Below, in pieces: positions 1 to 7,708 of a DNA stretch of 42,422 bases. How positions within the stretch are numbered: position 1 is the first letter of the stretch; every line of letters begins with the position of its first letter. The DNA is taken from NCBI GenBank assembly GCA_905214795.1, contig CAJMNM010000027.1:1-42422 (forward strand). The letters run 5' to 3'. The stretch is from an uncultured bacterium (lineage in GTDB: Bacteria; Bacteroidota; Bacteroidia; Bacteroidales; Bacteroidaceae). Under the pieces are notes generated by a model, which saw only the letters and a list, made by a program, of their open reading frames with translations, did not search any database and was not told the DNA's origin. The position numbers were made by a program, and so were the translations under genes.

Positions 1-390
1 TCTTAATAAGAATGAATAAATTACGCGCGAGGTACGCCGGTCAGAATGTGTGTGTGTTTACACGAATTTCACACATATCCAAATTTTCAACACACTTTTT
101 TGAATACAGGTATATGTATGATGCAACAGACAACGGAATGTTGCCTGAACAGATTGCCATATTTCTTGAAATGTGTTGTAAATTGAAATACATTGTCATT
201 TATTAGAATCAGTAGCAAAGGTAGTTATTTTAACGAAAAATAAGAGGATAATCTCAGATAATTTGAAGGACAATTTAACGAAAAGTACTCATAATGAGAA
301 ATAATTTAGGGTATTTCCTGAATTTGTATTTCTTTTTCTTCGTCCAGTTTCTCTGATTTCAGATTTACAGATATAGAATGATAAGATAAA
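1..390. other. Gene-poor left edge with a leftward promoter-like box
   Basis: I see no convincing gene here. A CAAAGGTA at 216-223 is, on the minus strand, TACCTTTG, which fits the Bacteroidetes -7 consensus TAnnTTTG, so a transcript may run leftward out of the window. A 52-codon minus-strand reading frame (about 41-199) follows it but looks like no family I know, and a 64-codon plus-strand frame over the same bases is equally unconvincing. The rest is AT-rich spacer with two short copies of TTTAACGAAAA near 229 and 272. Confidence 0.4.
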
Positions 391-395
391 AAATT

Positions 396-433
396 GCTCC
401 CGACATTTTTTTCAAAAAGAGTTTGCCGGGAGC
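396..433 (-). terminator. Rho-independent terminator after the PepSY lipoprotein gene
   Basis: GCTCCCGACA (396-405) pairs with TGCCGGGAGC (424-433), a 10-bp stem with one wobble. Read on the minus strand the stem is followed by AATTTTTT. It lies about 30 bases past the stop of the lipoprotein gene, so it should end the thioesterase/two-component/PepSY transcript. Confidence 0.8.
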
Positions 434-464
434 TTTCATTTAAATGAAGGGTTTTTCTTTGTTT

Positions 465-1310
465 TTAATTTCTTACGCTACCGTCGGGATTGAAGCTCAG
501 ATAGATATCCTGCGGTTCGCGATCAAGCTCAATGCGGTAGTATTCGGCTGTGCCTTCTGTGGTTGGAATCTCAATACGGTCGACATCGTCCTCAATGGGA
601 TTGAACGTATAGCCTTGTGCAGTAAATGAGTTCTTTACGGCTTCGGGGACTGCTGTGTTCCAGTCGAGATCCTCAAACTCTGTGCTTACCCAACCGTAGT
701 TGTTGTCGAGGTACATATTGACTTCTTTGCCATCGATTCGCATCTCTACTTCGTAACCTGAGGCTTGTTTTTCTGTTTCTATGATTTGTGCCGTAGGATA
801 TTTTGCGGCAGCGATGTTTGCGGCCTGGTTTGTAACCGCATTGCCATTGTCGGGATTTACAGTAGAGCCGTCGGCTGCGTAATACAAATGGATGTCTTGC
901 GGTTCACGGTCTAACTCGATGTGATAATATTCTTTTGTAGTGTTTCCGTCAGGAATCTCTATGCGGTCAATATCATCTTCACGGGTATTAAATGTATAGC
1001 CGTCTGCTGTCAATGCGTTTTTTATGGCGTCCGGTGTCTCAGTATCCCAATTGATGTCCTCAAACTCGGTCTTGGTCCAGTTGTAGGCATCATCGAAATA
1101 CATGTTGACTTCTTTTCCGTCAATTCTCATTTCCACCCCATAACCGTTTATGATTTTTTCGGTTTCAATGATCTGGGCTGATGGATATTTATTGTGTACG
1201 GTTTGCGTAATCTGCTCGTTTGGACGGATATCGTCGTCATCATCGCAAGATGTAAAAACGGGTACACACAGCATACTCAGGAGAAGGACTGTTCCAATAT
1301 TCTTTTTCAT
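465..1310 (-). CDS. Lipoprotein with two tandem PepSY-like domains
   Basis: A 281-residue exported lipoprotein. A signal peptide ends in FTSC, with the lipobox cysteine at residue 22. The five aspartates that follow match the acidic surface-export signal described for Bacteroidetes lipoproteins, so display on the outer face of the cell is likely. The mature part holds two closely similar domains (about residues 40-150 and 169-278), both with the pattern YPxAQIIETEK, MRIDGKEVNMY, TEFED and ELDREPQDI. They resemble the PepSY-like/DUF2874 family, known as small periplasmic or surface proteins often placed beside two-component systems; ligand unknown. The gene follows a single-domain PepSY-like gene and a histidine kinase/regulator pair on the same strand and ends at a terminator. 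I infer a sensor accessory or a target of that system. The family call is firm, the role is not. Confidence 0.8.
   Translation of the reverse strand: MKKNIGTVLLLSMLCVPVFTSCDDDDDIRPNEQITQTVHNKYPSAQIIETEKIINGYGVEMRIDGKEVNMYFDDAYNWTKTEFEDINWDTETPDAIKNALTADGYTFNTREDDIDRIEIPDGNTTKEYYHIELDREPQDIHLYYAADGSTVNPDNGNAVTNQAANIAAAKYPTAQIIETEKQASGYEVEMRIDGKEVNMYLDNNYGWVSTEFEDLDWNTAVPEAVKNSFTAQGYTFNPIEDDVDRIEIPTTEGTAEYYRIELDREPQDIYLSFNPDGSVRN
477..806 (-). repeat. Second copy of an intragenic PepSY-like domain duplication
   Basis: Codes for residues 169-278 of the lipoprotein and is homologous to 861-1193. The stretches MRIDGKEVNMY and ELDREPQDI are unchanged between the copies, which points to a fairly recent tandem duplication. 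Confidence 0.75.
861..1193 (-). repeat. First copy of an intragenic PepSY-like domain duplication
   Basis: Codes for residues 40-150 of the lipoprotein. Its partner copy is at 477-806; a linker of about 18 residues rich in Asn and Ala separates the two domains. Confidence 0.75.
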
Positions 1311-1376
1311 AATGTATCTGTTTTTAGTCTGTTCTGATAATTTGATAAATAACTGCGGATTTCTGAAAGTGGAAGC

Positions 1377-1817
1377 TTAATCTACTTCTTTGAGATTGCC
1401 TTTCTTGTCAAATTTAAGGTCAACGTCGTTAGACAGTTCTACCTCATATTCTCTGGAATCTTTTTCTATTTTGGTGATTCTCTCGTTCGGGAACATGTCT
1501 TTTACAGTGTTCTTGATGGCTGCCGGAATGAAGTAAGCCGGTACGGTTCCGGTTTTCTTGCAGTCTACTTCTGTCCAGTTGCCTTTGCTGTCGAAACTGA
1601 CTTCCCAACCATTGACCAGCTGAATCTCATAACTTGTAGACTGGAACAGGTCTTTATCAATCTTAATGTATGAAACCTTGGTATTGTTGAACTGTTTGTT
1701 TAAAACTGTACGGGCTGCTGCCGGAAGGTCGTTTACGTTTCTTGAAATCACGTCGTCTGCACATGCTGTGGCGGTAATGGTTAAACCTATTACTAATGCC
1801 ATTAAAATCTTCTTCAT
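1377..1817 (-). CDS. Exported single-domain PepSY-like protein
   Basis: A 146-residue protein with a cleavable signal peptide (MKKILMALVIGLTITATACA). The mature part has two halves that repeat the PepSY-like pattern: a helix (AARTVLNKQF and AIKNTVKDMF) followed by strands ending in GWEVSFDSKGNWTEVD and DVDLKFDKKGNLKEVD. The family is common in gut Bacteroidales and its ligand is unknown. The Cys at residue 19 sits near a possible lipobox (ATAC), so it could be lipidated. It lies 85 bases after the histidine kinase gene and 66 bases before the two-domain PepSY lipoprotein, all on one strand, so I read it as part of the same transcript and probably linked to the signal sensed by the kinase. Confidence 0.8.
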   Translation of the reverse strand: MKKILMALVIGLTITATACADDVISRNVNDLPAAARTVLNKQFNNTKVSYIKIDKDLFQSTSYEIQLVNGWEVSFDSKGNWTEVDCKKTGTVPAYFIPAAIKNTVKDMFPNERITKIEKDSREYEVELSNDVDLKFDKKGNLKEVD

Positions 1818-1902
1818 AATCGTATCGTTTTAAAAGTTAGTAAATCAATTTTGATATTGCGAAGTAACGATACGATTTGGGAAAGATTTGGGAATTTTGT
1901 TC

Positions 1903-3183
1903 CTAATTTTGTGTTTTTGGGAATTTTAACACAAAATGATGACGACCGTCAAAGTGATAGCTTAATATGATGTGGTAATATTCGGATATGGAATGAATAA
2001 TGGAAAGCCCCAGACCAATGGAGTCTTTATACTGTGAATCGGCTTTATAGAAACGGCTGAACATTTTTGACTCGTCAAGAGATTGTGTGCCGTCATTGGA
2101 GATTTCCATATATTCTTTGTCAAGACGAAGCGTAACAGTACTGTGCTCAGGACTATGTACGATTGCATTTTTTATAAGGTTGTTTATAAGAATATGGGCA
2201 AGCGATTCGTGCATACGTACTTCGCATGGTGCCTTTTCGTCCCAGATGAACTGAATGTTTTTGCTGGCATATATCTCCGAAAGCATGTCAACAATATGAT
2301 GGGCCTCCTGATTAAGGGTAATGTCTGTGGCGTCGGGAAACTGTCCGTTGTGGATGCGCGACAGCAGGAGCAATGATTTGTTAAGCTGTACGGCTCTGCT
2401 CAGACTGCGGTACATCTCATCAATGTTTTGCAATTCCTTTTCTGTCATATTCTCACTTTCGGCAAGCAGTTCAAGCTTTCCAAGAGCAACGGCCAGGGGG
2501 GTCTGCAATTCGTGAGAGGCGTTTTCGATAAATTTCTTTTGTTCTTCGTAGGTACGTTCGTTACGTGCCTGCATGTTGATTGCAGCCTGTGTCAGGGTGC
2601 GGAATTCTTTTATTTTTGTATTGTTTTCCAATACCGGCGCAGGGCGGTCCGGTGAAATCTTATCTAACCAGCAAAGCAGTTTCTCAAGTGGCTTGAACAC
2701 TTTTTTCAATAATAATTTTGTGCCGAAAAGCGTACAGAACCATAAGATGACATATAAAACAATGAGATACCAGAAAATGGCGTTTATCAGATCATCGCGT
2801 TCCAATGTAGACAGACGCAGTTCCAGCTCATAGAAATTAAGATCGGAAGCACGGAAACATGACTTCATGACTCTTACAGGTTCGTATTCATCTTCGGTTT
2901 CAATATAGACAGTTGAATCGTAATAGCGTTCGCGGTAGTTTTCTGCTTCTTTTTCACTGATGGGTCTGATGGTATAGCTGTGCAGAATCTGGTCTTCTGT
3001 ATGTAGAATGGTAGGGTCGGCCAGAATTTTTCCTACCACAATCTCACGATAGTTGTAAAGCGTGTCGTCTGTTTCGTCCATGACCTCATCAATGATGGTG
3101 AGATAGAAGAATGTGCCCCATATTCCCATCAGAATAAGTAGCAGAAAAGACATGTGACGGTTAATGTAATGGAGCAGTTTCAT
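1903..3183 (-). CDS. Membrane-bound sensor histidine kinase
   Basis: A 426-residue kinase that should phosphorylate the response regulator encoded just upstream. Transmembrane segments at about 11-31 and 132-157 enclose a periplasmic sensor region of about 100 residues rich in Asp, Glu and Tyr. The phosphoacceptor box is FIENASHELQTPL with His224, followed by the ATP-binding domain: an N box (INNLIKNAIVHS) and a G box (GLGLS). The linker after the second membrane segment is HAMP-like but short. The gap to the regulator gene is 26 bases. The regulator-kinase-PepSY order suggests a system that senses an envelope or extracellular condition with PepSY proteins as outputs or co-sensors; the stimulus cannot be read from sequence. 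Confidence 0.93.
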   Translation of the reverse strand: MKLLHYINRHMSFLLLILMGIWGTFFYLTIIDEVMDETDDTLYNYREIVVGKILADPTILHTEDQILHSYTIRPISEKEAENYRERYYDSTVYIETEDEYEPVRVMKSCFRASDLNFYELELRLSTLERDDLINAIFWYLIVLYVILWFCTLFGTKLLLKKVFKPLEKLLCWLDKISPDRPAPVLENNTKIKEFRTLTQAAINMQARNERTYEEQKKFIENASHELQTPLAVALGKLELLAESENMTEKELQNIDEMYRSLSRAVQLNKSLLLLSRIHNGQFPDATDITLNQEAHHIVDMLSEIYASKNIQFIWDEKAPCEVRMHESLAHILINNLIKNAIVHSPEHSTVTLRLDKEYMEISNDGTQSLDESKMFSRFYKADSQYKDSIGLGLSIIHSISEYYHIILSYHFDGRHHFVLKFPKTQN

Positions 3184-3209
3184 GGTTGGACGTTTTTAAG
3201 AAGAATGAT

Positions 3210-3893
3210 TTATTCGTGGTCTGTTATGAGTTTGTATCCGAAGCCGTAAACGGCTTTTATTTCAGGCAAAGAACCGGCTGTTTTCATTTTCTTTCTCAGA
3301 TTCTTGACCTGTGAGTAGATAAAGTCAAGGCTGTCGGCCTGGTCGATATGGTCGCCCCAAACGGATTCTGCCAGTGAGGTTTTATTGATGAGTCTGTTGG
3401 GATTGCTGGCAAAATAGTAGAGCAAATCAAATTCCTTGCGGTTGAGCAAAAGAGGCTCGCCGTTGATTTTTGCTTCGCGGGTGTCAGGATATACGGTAAG
3501 GTTGCCGATGATGATACTGGTGTCGCCGCCGGCCTTCTTGCGTCGCAGCAATGATTTGACACGTGCGTTCAGTTCGGCCAGATGGAATGGTTTGGCCAGA
3601 TAGTCATCAGCGCCCAGATTAAGGCCTTCTACTTTATCTTCTATAGAGTCTTTGGCAGAGATAATAATGACGCTTTCTTGTTTGCGCATTTGTTTAAGGC
3701 GGGCCAGTATGGAAAGTCCGCTGCCTCCGGGTAGCATGATGTCGAGCAGTATGCAGTCGTAGTCGTAATCATTGATTTTGCTCATGGCTGTAGGGTAGTC
3801 TTCAGCACATTCGACTACGAATTTTTCTCTCAAGAGTGATTCCCTGACGGTTTCGCGCAAGGCTTTTTCGTCTTCAATAATTAAAATCTTCAT
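3210..3893 (-). CDS. OmpR/PhoB-family response regulator
   Basis: A 227-residue DNA-binding regulator. The receiver domain (about 1-115) has the acidic pocket EDE at 7-9, the phosphoacceptor Asp51 in CILLDIMLP, the switch Ser in IIISAKD and the conserved Lys in LAKPF. A winged-helix domain of the OmpR type covers about 130-225, with NRKEFDLLYYFASNP and KAVYGFGYKL typical of the family. The length is normal. It is the cognate partner of the histidine kinase 26 bases downstream and follows the thioesterase gene by 30 bases. Targets are unknown; the PepSY genes in the same transcript are the obvious candidates. Confidence 0.95.
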   Translation of the reverse strand: MKILIIEDEKALRETVRESLLREKFVVECAEDYPTAMSKINDYDYDCILLDIMLPGGSGLSILARLKQMRKQESVIIISAKDSIEDKVEGLNLGADDYLAKPFHLAELNARVKSLLRRKKAGGDTSIIIGNLTVYPDTREAKINGEPLLLNRKEFDLLYYFASNPNRLINKTSLAESVWGDHIDQADSLDFIYSQVKNLRKKMKTAGSLPEIKAVYGFGYKLITDHE

Positions 3894-3923
3894 GGGATAT
3901 ATTTATAATAAAGGTCACCCTTT

Positions 3924-4331
3924 CTATTCAAGACTGTCAATCGGCAGCTCATCTTTCTTGCGATAGCCCGTACTGGTAAGGATGGCTACCAAATCACCTT
4001 TATCGGTCAGGATTCGTACCTCGATATAAGGAATCTTTGCGTGGTTGAATGTTTCTCTTGCTTCGGCTATGAGGGTACCGCTGCTTACCGATTTCAGAAA
4101 TGCGATGTTGGCAGAGAGTGATAACGTAATGTTCTTGTGGCTGTTGGCGACTGCGGCAAAGGCCAAGTCGGCTAATGTAAATATGGCACCGCCCTGACAG
4201 ACTCCGGCTGCGTTGAGGTGGCGCGGAGTGACTTCCATACTTACTTGTGCGTAACCGGGTTCTATATGGCAGATTTTTGCACCGGCCTCGCTGGCAAAAC
4301 GGTCATTGAGTAGAAATTCATTCAGTTTCAT
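3924..4331 (-). CDS. PaaI-type hotdog thioesterase
   Basis: A 135-residue cytoplasmic acyl-CoA thioesterase of the PaaI/YdiI group. The hotdog-fold signature is the stretch HLNAAGVCQGGAIFTLADLA, which forms the acyl-CoA pocket and the central helix, followed by five strands ending at ILTSTGYRK. The exact substrate (phenylacetyl-CoA, DHNA-CoA or another) cannot be told. It is the first gene of the probable thioesterase-regulator-kinase-PepSY transcript: a -7 box (minus-strand TAACTTTG, 4356-4363) lies 24 bases before the start and only 30 bases separate it from the regulator gene. The functional link to the two-component system is unclear; it may simply share the promoter. Confidence 0.87.
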   Translation of the reverse strand: MKLNEFLLNDRFASEAGAKICHIEPGYAQVSMEVTPRHLNAAGVCQGGAIFTLADLAFAAVANSHKNITLSLSANIAFLKSVSSGTLIAEARETFNHAKIPYIEVRILTDKGDLVAILTSTGYRKKDELPIDSLE

Positions 4332-4355
4332 GGTATTTTTATTGTTTCATTTCAT

Positions 4356-4363
4356 CAAAGTTA
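4356..4363 (-). promoter_or_regulatory. -7 promoter box of the thioesterase/two-component operon
   Basis: Minus-strand TAACTTTG fits TAnnTTTG and lies 24 bases upstream of the thioesterase ATG. No other good box lies between here and the kinase gene, which supports one transcript for the five genes. Confidence 0.6.
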
Positions 4364-4492
4364 CAGATTTTTTCTGAAAAAAGCAGGGTAGATTGTCAAA
4401 AAGGAGAGTGTTTATTATAATTACAGGTTTATAAGTTAGGGTGAAAGAATTTTGTATTGAGAATAATTTTGTGGAGTTGCGGGTAAAATAAA

Positions 4493-4532
4493 AAGACTTT
4501 CTGCTGAATGATGAAATTTAGCAGAAAGTCTT
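4493..4532 (-). terminator. Terminator of the lysS-gpsA-pgi-HAD operon
   Basis: AAGACTTTCTGCT (4493-4505) and AGCAGAAAGTCTT (4520-4532) form a perfect 13-bp stem with a 14-base loop. On the minus strand the stem runs into TTTATTTTA. It lies 43 bases past the HAD gene stop. Confidence 0.85.
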
Positions 4533-4575
4533 ATGTGAGTTTTAATGAAATGTTATTCTGATAAAACGGGAATTT

Positions 4576-5307
4576 TTATTCAAAGAATGTTTTCAGAATA
4601 TCTTCCCAGGCGTCGCATAATGCCTGCATGGAAGGAAAGAGCAGGTTTGCACCGGCATCTAGCAGTACTTGGTCGGGGAGTGGTCCTGTGTTGACAGCAA
4701 TGGTAAAGATATTTGCTGCTACACCGGCCTGTACGCCAAGCGGCGCATTTTCAACAACCAGTCCTTCCCATGGTTCGATTTGCGCTTTTTTCAGTCCCAT
4801 AAGATAAGGCTCAGGAGAGGGCTTACCGTATTTGACATCAAAGCTTGTAACCATTAGTTCGCGCTTGAAAATGTCCGGGAAGTTTTTGTTGAGTCGTTCG
4901 AGTAAGGTAATCTGCCCCGAGCCGGTTACAACGAGCGGGGTACAACCACTTTCTTTGACTTTGTTCAGCAATTCGTGGGCACCAGGCATTTTGGGTGCTT
5001 CAGGACAATGGCTGAACAGCTCGGATTTTGCTTTATAGATGGTTTGTTTTTCTTCTTCGGTCGCATCGCGTCCCCAATAGCGCTGTGCAAGAATGTTGAT
5101 GGTACCGGCTCCGGTGCGCCCCTCGTGAAGATAAGCTTCCTCGGCGGTCATTTCCAGGCCGAACTGTGTCATGGAGTGGCTCCATGAGTAAGCATGATTG
5201 GGCATGGAATCGAAAAGCACGCCATCCATATCAAAGAGCACGGCTTTGAGGCGGGTGCGCTCAAAGCCGTGACTTTTTAAATATGTTTGTTTTTCTTTTT
5301 CAAACAT
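4576..5307 (-). CDS. HAD-family sugar-phosphate phosphatase or phosphoglucomutase-like protein
   Basis: A 243-residue haloacid-dehalogenase enzyme of the beta-phosphoglucomutase/GPH-like group (subfamily IA). The catalytic motif I is FDMDGVLFDS, with Asp26 as nucleophile and Asp28 as acid/base. A helical cap follows (about 35-100), then motif II in LVVTGSG, motif III at KYGKPSPEPY, and motif IV in LVVENAPLGVQAG, where the usual acidic pair is ENAP. Likely substrates are small phosphorylated sugars. It sits 5 bases after pgi and just before a strong terminator, which fits a role in sugar-phosphate balance or clean-up; which sugar is a guess. Confidence 0.87.
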   Translation of the reverse strand: MFEKEKQTYLKSHGFERTRLKAVLFDMDGVLFDSMPNHAYSWSHSMTQFGLEMTAEEAYLHEGRTGAGTINILAQRYWGRDATEEEKQTIYKAKSELFSHCPEAPKMPGAHELLNKVKESGCTPLVVTGSGQITLLERLNKNFPDIFKRELMVTSFDVKYGKPSPEPYLMGLKKAQIEPWEGLVVENAPLGVQAGVAANIFTIAVNTGPLPDQVLLDAGANLLFPSMQALCDAWEDILKTFFE

Positions 5308-5312
5308 GAAAC

Positions 5313-6662
5313 TTACTTGTTAAGTTTTGCACGGATAGCTTCGCTTTCTTTTTCGTAGCCTGGTTTGTTGAGGAGTGCAAACATGTTTTTCTTGTAAGCT
5401 TCAACACCCGGCTGGTTGAAGGTGTTGACATTGAGAAGGTTACCGCTGATGCCGCAGGCCTTTTCAAAGAAGTAGATAAGCTGACCCAGATAATATTCGT
5501 CAAGAACAGGCACACTTACATGCATGTTAGGTACACCGCCGTCTACGTGTGCAAGCTGTGTTCCGAGTTCTGCCATCTTGTTTACTTCGTCCACACGTTT
5601 GCCTGCGAGGAAGTTCAAACCGTCAAGGTTCTCTTCGTCTGACGGGAACAAAACCTTGTGATTAGCCTGTTCGATGCTGATTACTGTTTCGAAGATGGTG
5701 CGTTCGCCTTCCTGAATCCACTGGCCCATAGAGTGAAGGTCGGTGGTGAAGTCGACAGCTGCCGGGAAAATGCCCTTACCGTCTTTACCTTCAGATTCTC
5801 CGTAAAGCTGTTTCCACCATTCGTTCAGATAGTGAAGCTTAGGTTGGTAGTTAACCAGAATTTCAATCTTTTTGCCGTTTTCATAAAGTGCGTTACGGCA
5901 AGCGGCATACAGAGCTGACGGGTTTTCTGCAAACGGCACATCAACAGCTGTTGCCTTTTCCATATCTGCGGCACCTGCTACCAGTTTGGCAATATCGAAG
6001 CCTGCTACTGCGATAGGCAGAAGACCAACCGGAGTCAACACAGAGAAACGTCCGCCCACGTTATCGGGAATAACGAAGCTCTTGTAACCTTCCTTATCGG
6101 CTGTGGTACGTGCAGCGCCTTTCTTGGCGTCTGTTACGGCTACGATAACTTTTTGTGCGGTTTCCTTGCCACGCTGCTCCTCGCATTGTTTCTTAAGAAT
6201 ACGGAAGGCAAGTGCGGTTTCGGTAGTAGTACCGCTCTTTGAAATATTGATTACACCAAATTTCTTGTTTTTCAGATAATCGCTTAATTCGGCCAGGTAA
6301 TCTTCGCCAATATTGTTTCCGGCAAACAGGATAACCGGATTCTTAGTATCGTTGAGTAACCACTGGAAACTGTTGCTCAAAGCTTCGATGACAGCACGTG
6401 CGCCAAGATAGCTTCCTCCGATACCGGCTACAACTACTACCTCGCAGTTTTCACGAAGAATGTTTGCGGTTTCATTAAGTTCGGCAATAAACTCCGGAGT
6501 AATTGAAGACGGCAAATGCAACCAACCAAGGAAATCATTACCCGGGCAGGTGCCCTTTTCCAAAGCTTCCTGTATGGCCTTAACTTTGGGCTCATAGGCA
6601 GCAATAGCGTCTGCGCTCAAAAACTGAGCGGCTTTCGTGATGTCTAATTGAATATTCTTCAT
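5313..6662 (-). CDS. pgi: Glucose-6-phosphate isomerase
   Basis: A 449-residue enzyme of glycolysis and gluconeogenesis that interconverts glucose 6-phosphate and fructose 6-phosphate in the cytoplasm. The length matches the short bacterial form rather than the enterobacterial form of about 550. Sugar-phosphate binding motifs are GGSYLGARA and NISKSGTTTETA. NVGGRFSVLTPVGLLPIA corresponds to the first PGI signature, and the catalytic Glu and His regions are present (YGESEGKDG and QANHKVLFP). It lies 44 bases after gpsA and 5 bases before the HAD phosphatase, so it is transcribed with lysS and gpsA. Confidence 0.96.
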   Translation of the reverse strand: MKNIQLDITKAAQFLSADAIAAYEPKVKAIQEALEKGTCPGNDFLGWLHLPSSITPEFIAELNETANILRENCEVVVVAGIGGSYLGARAVIEALSNSFQWLLNDTKNPVILFAGNNIGEDYLAELSDYLKNKKFGVINISKSGTTTETALAFRILKKQCEEQRGKETAQKVIVAVTDAKKGAARTTADKEGYKSFVIPDNVGGRFSVLTPVGLLPIAVAGFDIAKLVAGAADMEKATAVDVPFAENPSALYAACRNALYENGKKIEILVNYQPKLHYLNEWWKQLYGESEGKDGKGIFPAAVDFTTDLHSMGQWIQEGERTIFETVISIEQANHKVLFPSDEENLDGLNFLAGKRVDEVNKMAELGTQLAHVDGGVPNMHVSVPVLDEYYLGQLIYFFEKACGISGNLLNVNTFNQPGVEAYKKNMFALLNKPGYEKESEAIRAKLNK

Positions 6663-6706
6663 CTTTTTACACTTTAAATTTAAATATGCTGTGTGTTATA
6701 AATGAC

Positions 6707-7702
6707 TTATCTGAATGAGTCGGTAAGCAGCTTAATTTCTATACTGGGTGAGATGCGTTCATATAAAATATTGTAAACAGCATCTAATATCGGCATATTG
6801 ACATGAAGATGTTTGTTGATGTCTTTCATGCACTTTGTGCCATAATACCCTTCAGCGATCATTTCCATTTCGAACTGAGCACTTTTAACGCTGTATCCTT
6901 TACCAATCATTGTACCGAATACCCGGTTTCTGCTGAAATTGGAGTAGCCGGTAACAAGCAGGTCGCCAAGGTAGACCGAATCGATGATGCTACGTTCTAT
7001 GGGATGTACCGTTTTGAGAAAACGGTTCATCTCTTGTACGGCATTGGAAATAAGTACAGACTGGAAATTGTCTCCATATTTCAATCCGTTACAGATACCT
7101 GCTGCGATGGCATATACGTTTTTAAGTACAGAGGCATATTCGATGCCGATAACATCGTCGCTGATTTTGGTTTTAACGTATTCGCTTGCCATCATATCGG
7201 CAAAGTCCTGTGCCTTGTTCAAATCTGCACAACCTATGGTCAGATAGGTCAGGCGTCCGAGTGCCACTTCTTCAGCATGGCTCGGTCCGCCCAAAACGGC
7301 AAGGTTCTCATCGGGTACACCATATATCTGATGAAAATATTCCGAACATATTAAGTTCTCGTCCGGAACAATGCCTTTGATGGCCGTGACGATAAATTTA
7401 TCACGGATGCGGGTTTTCAGTTTCTTAAGATGGCTTTTCAGGTATGGTGAAGGTGTGACAAACACCAGCGTGTCCGCATTCTCCACTATTTTGTTGATAT
7501 CAGAGGAGAAGTTGATGCGATTCACGTCAAAATGTACGCTGGTCAGGTAAGCCGGGTTATGACCAAGACGACAGAATTCCTCAATCCGGTCATCCCGTCG
7601 CATATACCAATAAATGGAATCATTTTTTTCCAGCATCATCTTGGCGATGGCAGTAGCCCAGCTACCGCCTCCCATGATGGCTATGGTTCCACAATTTCCC
7701 AT
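6707..7702 (-). CDS. gpsA: NAD(P)H-dependent glycerol-3-phosphate dehydrogenase
   Basis: A 331-residue cytoplasmic enzyme that reduces dihydroxyacetone phosphate to sn-glycerol 3-phosphate, the start of phospholipid synthesis. The Rossmann dinucleotide motif is near the N-terminus (IMGGGSWATAIA) and further family signatures are LGGPSHAEEVALG and YASVLKNVYAIAAGI, which carries the catalytic Lys. The start follows the lysS stop by 6 bases, so the two are translated from one message. Length is normal and nothing is odd. Confidence 0.96.
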   Translation of the reverse strand: MGNCGTIAIMGGGSWATAIAKMMLEKNDSIYWYMRRDDRIEEFCRLGHNPAYLTSVHFDVNRINFSSDINKIVENADTLVFVTPSPYLKSHLKKLKTRIRDKFIVTAIKGIVPDENLICSEYFHQIYGVPDENLAVLGGPSHAEEVALGRLTYLTIGCADLNKAQDFADMMASEYVKTKISDDVIGIEYASVLKNVYAIAAGICNGLKYGDNFQSVLISNAVQEMNRFLKTVHPIERSIIDSVYLGDLLVTGYSNFSRNRVFGTMIGKGYSVKSAQFEMEMIAEGYYGTKCMKDINKHLHVNMPILDAVYNILYERISPSIEIKLLTDSFR

Positions 7703-7708
7703 GATTTA

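Noticed and set aside
12..206. 64-codon plus-strand frame and 52-codon minus-strand frame at the left edge
   Set aside because: Neither has a family resemblance or a clear start signal; only the promoter-like box is kept as a note.
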